Shown here in pieces: positions 36,224 through 43,147 of a stretch of 64,000 bases of DNA. Source of the DNA: Streptomyces malaysiense (lineage in GTDB: Bacteria; Actinomycetota; Actinomycetes; Streptomycetales; Streptomycetaceae). The translations under genes were made by a program, and so were the position numbers. Each line of letters opens with the position of its first letter. Positions within the stretch are counted from its first letter, which is position 1. The stretch is from the NCBI RefSeq assembly GCF_000980885.2, contig NZ_LBDA02000052.1:1-64000 (forward strand), read 5' to 3'. The notes beneath the pieces were generated by a model that had not been told where the DNA came from, made no database searches, and saw only the letters and a list, made by a program, of their open reading frames with translations.

Positions 36224-36724
36224 ATGAGGTCCTCACCACCCCCACCTCGCCGGATCGTCCTGCCGGCACTGTCCGCACTCCTCCTCTTCGTACCGGCCCT
36301 GTGGCCGTCGGCGCAGCCCGCGTCGGCCGACACCGGATCCGTCTCACTGCTGTACGACCCCGGCCCCTCGCACGACTGCTATTCGCTGGTCGTGGAGCAC
36401 CCGCCGGACAAGAACACGACACCCGATCCCGCGCGTACCAGCAGCGCCGGCTGCGGTGCCTTCGCCGCCACCGAGGAGTTCACCCGGAAGAGCCGCGAGC
36501 GCTTCACCTGGGACATCGGCACCTACGGATGGAACACCTCCGACTGGGGCACCTCACCCGGCTACTCGTTCGTCACCCGGACCGCCGCCAAGACGGTGAC
36601 CATGCGGAACGACGCCGTACGGCCTCAAGGGCGCAGAAGTGGTGGGCGCCGGCCGGCGACCACCGATGACACCTGCCCATGTCAGCTGACCCGCCTGTGT
36701 TCCTCGGCCCCGGGTCTCCGGTGA
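36224..36724 (+). CDS. Small secreted protein, possibly frameshifted at its 3' end
   Basis: 166 codons as read. The signal peptide (VLPALSALLLFVPALWPSAQ, PASADTG) leads to a Cys-containing domain with DCYSLVVEHPP and SAGCGAFAATEEF, TWDIGTYGWNTSDWGTS and VTMRNDAV. After DAV the reading becomes arginine-rich (RPQGRRSGGRRP). The next frame over reads GLKGAEVVGAG and then stops near 36690, which looks like the natural end, so a 1-2 nt indel near 36618 is likely. No family was recognised. Confidence 0.6.
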   Translation: MRSSPPPPRRIVLPALSALLLFVPALWPSAQPASADTGSVSLLYDPGPSHDCYSLVVEHPPDKNTTPDPARTSSAGCGAFAATEEFTRKSRERFTWDIGTYGWNTSDWGTSPGYSFVTRTAAKTVTMRNDAVRPQGRRSGGRRPATTDDTCPCQLTRLCSSAPGLR

Positions 36725-36728
36725 TCGC

Positions 36729-38018
36729 ATGACCACTCGAACCGCGGGACGGAATCCCGGTATGCCAGGATCTGCTGCTGTGACGGACGACGACCCTCTC
36801 ACCGGCCTGGACGATGTGCCCTGGGCCCAACTGCAGCACTCCTACGGCATGGCCGACGACGTCCCCGGGCACCTCCGGGCGATGCGGGCGGGGGTCTGGG
36901 AGGGCCGGTACCCGCCGATCGCACAGCTCGCGAACCGTATCGTGCACCAGGGCACGCGATCGCAGGCTGCGGTGCACACCGTTCCGTTCCTTGTGCGGAT
37001 GGCACTCGACCCGGGACTGGCCGACAGGCACCGGTTCGTCGGTCTGCTGGCCGCCATCGCGATCGGGCTGGACAACAACTGTCTGCCGAACGGCTATGAC
37101 CCCCGCGAAGACCGCGCCACCCTGGCGGATGTACGCGGCGAAGCCGACGACGCGGCTCGGTGGATCGACGAAGCGGCGGACGACGAGCAGCGCAAACAGC
37201 GCGAGGGCAGCTGCGCGCAAGTGCTCATCGACGCCGAAGCGGTGGTGCGTTCGTACGACGCCGTCCGCGAAGCACTTCCCGCACTCGCCGTCCTGCTGAC
37301 CTCGGACAGCCCTGAACTGCGTTCCAGTACAGCGAACCTGCTCGCGTGGTTCCCCGAGTCCGCGGCGACGTCGGTTCCGCTCCTGAAGGCTTTCGTCGCC
37401 GATGAAGTCTCACCCGGCGCGGCGGCGACGGGAGTCGTCGCCCTCGGCCTGCTCGGCGAACCGGCTGCCGTCCCCTTCATCCGGCGCTACCTGGACAGCC
37501 CGGTCGTCGAGCTGCGCTGGGCCTCCGCCTTCGCGTTGACGCGATTCGGCATCGCCGACCCGGCCGTCGGCGACGTGCTCACGCAGGTCGTCGCCAGGCC
37601 GCCCGAGAAGACCGAGACCATGTCGTTCCTGAGCGGCTCGTACATGGGTCTCGCGGCGATGGCCCTGGCCGAAACACCCGGAGCCACGACGCTCCGGGCG
37701 GTCGATGCCATGCTGGCCGGCCTCGCCGATTGCAGGGGCGCCGAGGCGTTCGACGACAGGTACTACACGGCGCAGACACTGTTCAGGCTGGTCTTCCCGG
37801 ACGTCCCCGCCGAACCGCCGCGGTCCTTCGGTGACCTGAGCGACGTTCAGCAGCGTGTCGTGCGCTTCGTCGCCGACCAGGACGAGGCCGGCCGGCCATC
37901 CGGTGGGATGGACGCCTTTCGTCGGTGGAAGGTGCCGACCAGGCACTCCGATCTGCGCGTCTTCGTCGGTGGTGCCCAGGCCGGCGCGAGTCCGGCCACG
38001 CGTCGGGCGCCGGCCTAG
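36729..38018 (+). CDS. HEAT-repeat protein
   Basis: 429 residues. At least five alpha-alpha repeats are visible, e.g. ALPALAVLLTSDSPELRSST, ATGVVALGLLGEPAAVPFIR and LDSPVVELRWASAFALTRFG. These pack into a superhelix that binds other proteins or DNA. There are no enzyme motifs and no signal peptide. The N-terminus has three possible starts (36729, 36762 and 36780), of which the first is shown. It stands just after a secreted-protein gene, and its partners are unknown. Confidence 0.8.
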   Translation: MTTRTAGRNPGMPGSAAVTDDDPLTGLDDVPWAQLQHSYGMADDVPGHLRAMRAGVWEGRYPPIAQLANRIVHQGTRSQAAVHTVPFLVRMALDPGLADRHRFVGLLAAIAIGLDNNCLPNGYDPREDRATLADVRGEADDAARWIDEAADDEQRKQREGSCAQVLIDAEAVVRSYDAVREALPALAVLLTSDSPELRSSTANLLAWFPESAATSVPLLKAFVADEVSPGAAATGVVALGLLGEPAAVPFIRRYLDSPVVELRWASAFALTRFGIADPAVGDVLTQVVARPPEKTETMSFLSGSYMGLAAMALAETPGATTLRAVDAMLAGLADCRGAEAFDDRYYTAQTLFRLVFPDVPAEPPRSFGDLSDVQQRVVRFVADQDEAGRPSGGMDAFRRWKVPTRHSDLRVFVGGAQAGASPATRRAPA

Positions 38019-38102
38019 CGGACGTCTCACGCACCTCCCGTGACGACAACGCCGAGGAAGCCGGGCTGCCACCGGTACCGAGGGCGCCGCTAGCCTGTGG
38101 GT

Positions 38103-39446
38103 ATGTCAGAGCGTGTCATACCCGGTCACACGGACGGCCTGATCACCCTGGCCGCCGCGGACGCTCTGTGGGCCGATCTGACGGCCGGCAGTGCTGTGCC
38201 GACGGCATCCGGGGCATTCACCCGCCCTCCTGCCCACGCCCGGGTGGGGTACGTCCTGCTCGGCGGCCGTGTGGTGGCGACGGTGAGGACGGGCGGCGGC
38301 CGGTGGAGCGTCTCGGAGGCTGACGTGCGCCGGGCGGCCGCGGAACTCAACGCGGTGGGGATGGACCGCGGGCACCTGGTCCGCATCGGTCCGTTTGGCG
38401 GGGCGCCGAGGCAGGAGCGTGACGAGGAGACGCCGCTGCGCTGGCGCCGGCGTGTCACGGCGGAACTGCGGGAGCCGGGCGGCCCCGAGCAGCCGGCACG
38501 ACAGGAAGCCGGCCGGCCGCACCATCTGGCGGGGATCGACTGGCGACAGCTGCTCGTGGAGCAGACCCGTGACGGGACGCGACGCACCTGGTGGCTGCCG
38601 CGCGCCGTGGTCAGGTTGCTGGACGCGGCCGAGCACGCCGAAACACAGTGGCTGCAAGCCGCGCAGGCCCGCCGGGCAGGGGCGGCCGTCCCCGAGCCGC
38701 CCTCCCGCCCCCGGCAGGCCCGGGACACCGACGGACGGCGGCCGACGAGCCCCGAGGGCCCCACCGCCGCGCCGCGCCCGTACGGCAAGGAGCTGGAAGG
38801 CCAGCTGTACTCGGTGCTCAGCAGAAAGCCCGGTATCTCCCGCAAGGTGGCCGGGTGGGCGTGCGCCGTCTGCCGCACCGCGCCCGCCACTGTGCTCGAC
38901 CACTGCCACGAACACGGCTACGTCCGCGCCCCCGTATGCCAGTCCTGCAACACACTCGAACGTCCCGACCACCTGTACAGCAACGACATCCGCGTGGCGA
39001 ACCGCTACACACGCCTCTTCCACACCGACACCGACGCCTGGCTCCGGCACTGGCACCGCTGCCCCGGCTGCCGCGCACGCACCACCCTGCCCCTGCCGCA
39101 CCTCGCCGCATGGACCGCCGACATAGCCTGCCGATCGCTGCGCCCGACCCACCGCGCCCCTCGCGGGCGCAGGCCCTGCGGGGTCCTGCGGGTGTCCTGG
39201 ACGGGCAGTCAGAACGCGCCCCGTTCCTGTCTGCTCACTGTCGTCGTCGACTTCTGTCCCTCCGGCGAGCACCGTGTCCTGGCGCAAGTCCCCTACCGCC
39301 AAGCCGCCGAGCGGTTCGGTGCCTGGCTGGCCGAGACGGCCCCCGCCGTGGCCGCCGCGGCCGGCCCCGACCGCCTGGACGGCCTCCCGACGCGGTTCCG
39401 ACCCGTCATCGCGGACACCAGCGGCCCGGACCTGGAACTGTTCTGA
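38103..39446 (+). CDS. Endonuclease VII-type HNH nuclease domain protein
   Basis: 447 residues. The central zinc/HNH-like core is CAVCRTAPATVLDHCHEHGY followed by VCQSCNTLE (C-x2-C ... DHCH ... C-x2-CN), characteristic of recombination endonuclease VII folds. A second Cys pair, HRCPGCRARTTLPL, lies downstream. The N-terminal ~200 residues and the C-terminal ~120 residues are unassigned. Such proteins occur in actinomycete mobile and regulatory loci; DNA cleavage is plausible but unproven. ATG 38103 is used; a GTG two codons earlier is possible. Confidence 0.75.
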   Translation: MSERVIPGHTDGLITLAAADALWADLTAGSAVPTASGAFTRPPAHARVGYVLLGGRVVATVRTGGGRWSVSEADVRRAAAELNAVGMDRGHLVRIGPFGGAPRQERDEETPLRWRRRVTAELREPGGPEQPARQEAGRPHHLAGIDWRQLLVEQTRDGTRRTWWLPRAVVRLLDAAEHAETQWLQAAQARRAGAAVPEPPSRPRQARDTDGRRPTSPEGPTAAPRPYGKELEGQLYSVLSRKPGISRKVAGWACAVCRTAPATVLDHCHEHGYVRAPVCQSCNTLERPDHLYSNDIRVANRYTRLFHTDTDAWLRHWHRCPGCRARTTLPLPHLAAWTADIACRSLRPTHRAPRGRRPCGVLRVSWTGSQNAPRSCLLTVVVDFCPSGEHRVLAQVPYRQAAERFGAWLAETAPAVAAAAGPDRLDGLPTRFRPVIADTSGPDLELF

Positions 39447-39738
39447 ACGGGCGGCACCGGGACACCTGACACCCCGCCGTCACCTCGCCGCCGCCGGCGC
39501 TCTCGGCACGGCCACCAACACATCGACATGTACACGGCGAATCGCGTATCCGACCAGACCTCCCAGGCCCGGCGCCTACACCGGCCACGCGTGGTGGACC
39601 GGGCGCCGGACCGCGGCCGACCACTACGATCTTCGTGGCCGGGACGGCAGGCCGCCCTAAGAACCCCTAACGGAATGCTCTACGCGGACTTGAGAGCTAA
39701 CTCAGGGGACGTGAACGAACGGTTGCTACTGTCCGGAC
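39447..39738. other. Intergenic, no supported gene
   Basis: Just under 300 bases. The last 80 bases are less GC-rich and may hold the promoter of the next gene. Nothing else is visible. Confidence 0.3.
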
Positions 39739-40116
39739 GTGACTCTGACTGACCTCAACAACGGCTTTCGTGACGATGAGCAGCGGCGGCACGTCCAGAG
39801 GGTCATTCATGATCGCCTCGCAGACGACCGTGACCCGCAGGAATGCCGCTTCCTTATGCGGTTCTGGTGGCAGCTGGTCATGTCGTACCAAGAGGTGTCG
39901 ATGGACGAGCTCAGCCGGAACGTCGGCACGCCGAAGCTGGACGTGATCGAGGCACTGATCGGCGCCATCAGGTCGTCCCATGCCGACATCGACGCCTGGA
40001 TCACCACCACACAGCAAGTCTTCCCGGTGATCCAAGATCGAGGCTTCAGTGCTGCCCAGGACAACGAAAAGCCTGTTCCTGAACCTCGAATCGGCAAGTC
40101 AAGAGCCATCGGTTGA
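39739..40116 (+). CDS. Hypothetical protein, 125 residues
   Basis: GTG 39739 opens a largely alpha-helical acidic/basic protein (RRHVQRVIHDRLADDRDPQE; MDELSRNVGTPKLDVIEALI). Its third positions are less GC-rich than those of its neighbours, suggesting transfer. The C-terminus (KPVPEPRIGKSRAIG) is encoded by a 39-bp block that recurs inverted at 41073-41111, where it reads DPVPERRIGRSRAIS. No family was recognised. Confidence 0.6.
   Translation: MTLTDLNNGFRDDEQRRHVQRVIHDRLADDRDPQECRFLMRFWWQLVMSYQEVSMDELSRNVGTPKLDVIEALIGAIRSSHADIDAWITTTQQVFPVIQDRGFSAAQDNEKPVPEPRIGKSRAIG
40072..40110 (+). repeat. 39-bp inverted repeat, left copy
   Basis: Starts CCTGTTCCTGAACCTCGAAT and ends AAGAGCCATC. It is 37/39 identical to the reverse complement of 41073-41111. 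It lies in the 3' end of the 125-residue gene, and the pair flanks the ricin-type lectin gene. Confidence 0.9.
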
Positions 40117-40269
40117 TTGCCGACGCGTACGGCATCCCCGGCAGGCTGATCAACATCCGGTCGTCGGCCGCTGCCTGACGGCAGCGGTCAGCACGGGGCG
40201 GGCACCAGCTCCTGCGGAATCCGCATCGGAGTCCACAGGAGCTTGGAGCCGGGCGCGTGCTGGGCCCGG

Positions 40270-40782
40270 TCAGTACTCCAGCGTGAACCGTCCCGGGTGG
40301 AAATCGAGTGGGTCCTGCACAATCGGAGCGGGGATGCCCCGACCCTCAACCGTCCACCACAGGAGCGTCCCTGCGTTCTCAATGCCGACCTCGCCGTTAC
40401 CGAGGTCCACGATCGCGAACTCCTGGTCGACGCGCCAGTCGTGGCAGGGGCCCTGCACGATCGGAGCACCGTCCAGCAAAGACCCGTCCTGGACCTCCAG
40501 ACACTTGCCGGCGAAGGTCTTGATCCTGACGGTGCCGTTGCCGACATCCTCGAACGTGAAGCGCTGACTGTCCCAGTCGAGGCAACGGTACAGCTGGATC
40601 GGGGCACCGTCCTGCCGACTGCCGTCCTTGACCTCCACGCAACGGCCGAAGGCCTTGATCTTGAAGGAGTCCTGCGCAGCGGCGGGACTCGCGGTCACCG
40701 TGGGGAACACGGCTGCGGCAACGACAGCGGCCACGCAGCCCCCCAGACGTCGTCCAGCACGGCGAGTACGAGCAGAGCCCAT
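40270..40782 (-). CDS. Secreted ricin-type beta-trefoil lectin
   Basis: 170 residues. The signal peptide (RRLGGCVAAVVAAAVFPTVT, ASPAAAQD) is followed by a single beta-trefoil with three Q/D-W type subdomains: FGRCVEVKDGSRQDGAPIQL/YRCLDWDSQRF, GKCLEVQDGSLLDGAPIVQG/PCHDWRVDQEF and GTLLWWTVEGRGIPAPIVQ. Such domains bind carbohydrate. No catalytic domain is attached. The upstream AT-rich region probably contains the promoter. Confidence 0.88.
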   Translation of the reverse strand: MGSARTRRAGRRLGGCVAAVVAAAVFPTVTASPAAAQDSFKIKAFGRCVEVKDGSRQDGAPIQLYRCLDWDSQRFTFEDVGNGTVRIKTFAGKCLEVQDGSLLDGAPIVQGPCHDWRVDQEFAIVDLGNGEVGIENAGTLLWWTVEGRGIPAPIVQDPLDFHPGRFTLEY

Positions 40783-41072
40783 GTTCAGTCCCTTCTTTCA
40801 CCGACAGGTGACTACTGAGTGCATCGAATCGTAAGCGTAAGGTGAGTGAAAGTCAGTATTTTATGGACTAATTCGCTATATAGAGTGCCTATTGGGCCGT
40901 GCTCCGGGGCGCCATGTAACTGACGTGCTTGCACTATCGAAGCTGAGCGCCTGTTCAGACCACCGACGCGTAGCCCCTGCCGCTCGCGCCATACCAACCA
41001 CAGCAGTTGCGTCCGGGGAACGGTCACCGTGACCGTTCCCCGAATGCTTACCTAAAGCTCTCATTCTGGGCT
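40783..41072. other. AT-rich promoter island upstream of the lectin gene
   Basis: About 290 bases. At 40830-40890 the DNA is unusually AT-rich for this window (CAGTATTTTATGGACTAATT, CGCTATATAG), and the minus strand carries the direct repeat TTACGCTTACG. It probably holds the lectin promoter; no gene is present. Confidence 0.4.
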
Positions 41073-41111
41073 GATGGCTCTTGACCTGCCGATTCGACGT
41101 TCAGGAACAGG
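41073..41111 (-). repeat. 39-bp inverted repeat, right copy
   Basis: Reverse complement of the 40072-40110 block with 2 mismatches. It ends exactly where the IS5-family element appears to begin (~41112), so the insertion may have cut the rest of a duplicated gene. Confidence 0.9.
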
Positions 41112-41113
41112 AT

Positions 41114-41970
41114 CTAACGCGCCCGGAGCTTCTTCAGCCGTCGCCAGCAGAGGATGCTGCAAGCGATGCTGAGGAAGGCTTCGTGGATGTCATCGCGTAT
41201 CTCCCAGCGGATGCGCAGGCGGCGGAACCAGTGCAGGTGGGCGAACGCTCGCTCGACAACCCAGCGTTGGGTGCCCAGGCCGGAGCCGTGCTCGGTGCCG
41301 CGGCGGGCGATCTGCGGCTTCACGCCGAGGCCCCAGAGCAGGCGGCGGTACTTGTCGTGGTCGTAGCCCCGGTCGGCCAGCACCACATCAGGGCGGCGCC
41401 GGGGCCGGCCGCGCTTGCCCCGCACCGGTGGTACGGCCTGGAGCAACGGGATCAGCTGAGTGACGTCGTTGCGATTGCCGCCGGTCAAAGTAGCGGCGAG
41501 TGGGATGCCGGTCGCGTCGGTGATCAGGTGGTGTTTGCTGCCCGCCCTGCCCCGGTCGACAGGGCTTCGTCCCGTCTTGGGGCCCCCTTTGACGCGCGGA
41601 TGTGGGAGCCGTCGACAGCCGCACGGGAGAAGTCCAGGGCATTCGCGCCGCGGAGCTCGGCGAGGAGGACCTCGTGCAGCCGTGGCCACACCCCCGCCTC
41701 GGTCCATTCGGCCAGGCGCCGCCAGCAGGTCATGCCGGAGCCGAAGCCGAGTTCCTGCGGAAGGTGTTCCCAGGCGATCCCGGTGTTCAGCAAGAACAGG
41801 ATCCCCTGGAACACCAGCCGGTCCGGATGCCGCTTGCGCCCTGGATGCCGAACCCGACGCTCCACCTTGGGCAACAACGGCTCGATCACCGCCCACAGCT
41901 CGTCATCGACATCCCACGGCTTCCGCCGAGCCACCCCACACCTCCGGATCATCGGTCCGGGGTGATCCAA
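41114..41970 (-). CDS. IS5-family (IS427-type) transposase, two frames joined by -1 frameshift
   Basis: OrfA (from 41970) covers PWDVDDELWAVIEPLLPK through AAVDGSHIRASKGAPRRDEA. OrfB continues in the -1 frame from KGGPKTGRSPVDRGRAGSKH to the C-terminus. The slip site is AAAGGGGG near 41592. The DDE triad is present: DGSH, LADRGYD and VVERAFAHL. Overlapping frames with a slippery G-run are normal for this IS group, so the enzyme may be functional. Terminal repeats were not resolved; candidate outer tips are near 41112 and 42000 (GTTAGGAGTTCTAAG). Confidence 0.85.
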
Positions 41971-42193
41971 CCACCTTGAAGATCATTTCGTTAGGAGTTC
42001 TAAGTCGCGTCCAGGACGACCTTCGCACACTCCTCGTCGTCGGCCCGACGGACGACCAGGCCATCGCGGCCGGGGCGGAGGGCCATGAGGCCGACGTCGG
42101 CGAAGTGGACGCCGACGCGGGTCTCGGAATTGTTCGACCGGCCGGTCAGGACCACGAGAACGGGGGCACTCGGCAGGTGTCGCCCTGAGAGGG
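41971..42193. other. IS end and unrecognised flanking frame
   Basis: Right flank of the IS. The minus strand has an open stretch ending at 42000 (VGVHFADVGLMALRPGRDGL, VVRRADDEECAKVVL) that could be the tail of a small gene truncated by the IS; no family was recognised. Confidence 0.35.
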
Positions 42194-42265
42194 GCGGGGC
42201 GGTCGGATTCGAACCGACGTCCTCCGAGATGATGTCGCGGCGCACTACCTCTGTGCTACGACCCC
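42194..42265 (-). tRNA. tRNA-like gene, degenerate (anticodon position AUC)
   Basis: The reverse strand folds with exact tRNA lengths. Acceptor GGGGTCG pairs with CGCCCCG (5 of 7 pairs). The D-arm is GCAC/GTGC with a GG-containing loop ending in A. The anticodon arm is CCGCG-ACATCAT-CTCGG (one mismatch). The variable loop is 5 nt and the T-arm is a perfect GTCGG-TTCGAAT-CCGAC. The three mismatches and C rather than U at position 33 argue for a pseudogene or element-borne tRNA. The anticodon position reads AUC. Confidence 0.55.
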
Positions 42266-42554
42266 GCCTTGCTGATGATCATAAACCGAAGATGTCCTCG
42301 GAAGGCAAGGCGCAGGAGGACCGAGGCTCATCGGTCGGGCTTGTGCGGGTCACGTGTCCCGGTTCCGGGAGACCCATGCTCAGGTGCTCGCCTGCGGGAT
42401 GCTGCCGGGCATACGGGTGGGCCGGCCGCGTCGTACGTGGTGCCGCCCGCGCTGCGCCCGGGAGCCGGGCGGATCCGGCGGATCGCCGACGTGGGAGCGG
42501 TAGCGGGCGGTACGGTCTGATGCCGGGTCAAAAACGAATCGGTGGGGGTACGGG
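42266..42554. other. Intergenic between tRNA-like gene and operon
   Basis: About 290 bases without a readable gene. The last part before 42555 (CGGTGGGGGTACGGG) has a possible weak ribosome binding site, GGGGG, for the small protein. Confidence 0.3.
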
Positions 42555-43040
42555 ATGACGGGGATCGAGATCGCGGTCGGCTACATGTTCGCCTACATGG
42601 TCCGCAAGGCCAAGCGCGTCGGCCGACGGGCCGACCAGGAGGTCGACCGGGGCCTGGACGCGGGCATGGACCGGCTGCACGACCTGATCAGCGCCAAGCT
42701 CGGGAACGACCCCGCGCTTGAACGTGCCGCCCAGGAGGCCGAGGCCGGGCAGGACGGGCTCAGTGAGCGCACCGGGCGCCGCCTGACCGACTCCCTGGAG
42801 GACGCCGCCGAGCGCGACCCCGACTTCGCCCAGGCACTCACGGCCCTGGTCGAGCAACTGCAGGCAGCCCGGACGACAGCGGCGCCCGGCGATGTGTCCG
42901 CGTCCGGCGAGGGCGTGGCGGTCCGCGGCCGCGTGAACATCAAGGCGGAGGGCGGCTCGGCCGCCGCGCTGAAGATGGGCAGCGTGAACATCGGGGCCTC
43001 TCCCTCGGACCCTTCCCGGCCGAGCCCGGACCAGAGCTGA
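42555..43040 (+). CDS. Small helical protein with C-terminal Gly/Ser/Ala motif, partner of the STAND-HExxH protein
   Basis: 161 residues. The N-terminus (IEIAVGYMFAYMVRKAKRVG) is amphipathic and possibly membrane-associated. The middle (~20-105) is a charged helical bundle (DRGLDAGMDRLHDLISAKLG; LTDSLEDAAERDPDFAQALT). The C-terminus (~118-150) switches to short strands, VRGRVNIKAEGGSAAALKMG then SVNIG, resembling amyloid-like or beta-solenoid signalling motifs. Relatives in streptomycetes lie next to NB-ARC/TPR proteins and are often called chromosome partitioning protein without evidence. Its stop (TGA 43038) overlaps an in-frame CTG of the next gene's reading frame, implying translational coupling. 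Function is unknown; an effector or adaptor role is inferred. Confidence 0.8.
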   Translation: MTGIEIAVGYMFAYMVRKAKRVGRRADQEVDRGLDAGMDRLHDLISAKLGNDPALERAAQEAEAGQDGLSERTGRRLTDSLEDAAERDPDFAQALTALVEQLQAARTTAAPGDVSASGEGVAVRGRVNIKAEGGSAAALKMGSVNIGASPSDPSRPSPDQS

Positions 43041-43147
43041 CCGGGCCCGGGACAACCCTCGCGCCGGGGGACGCCGAGAACACGCGGATCACCGCGCGAC
43101 AGCACTCGATCGCAGTTGGTCACGTCGAGCACTTCCACGCCGCGCCG

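Noticed and set aside
42555..43040. Chromosome partitioning role suggested by common annotation of relatives
   Set aside because: No ParA/ParB motif, no Walker box and no DNA-binding domain are visible.
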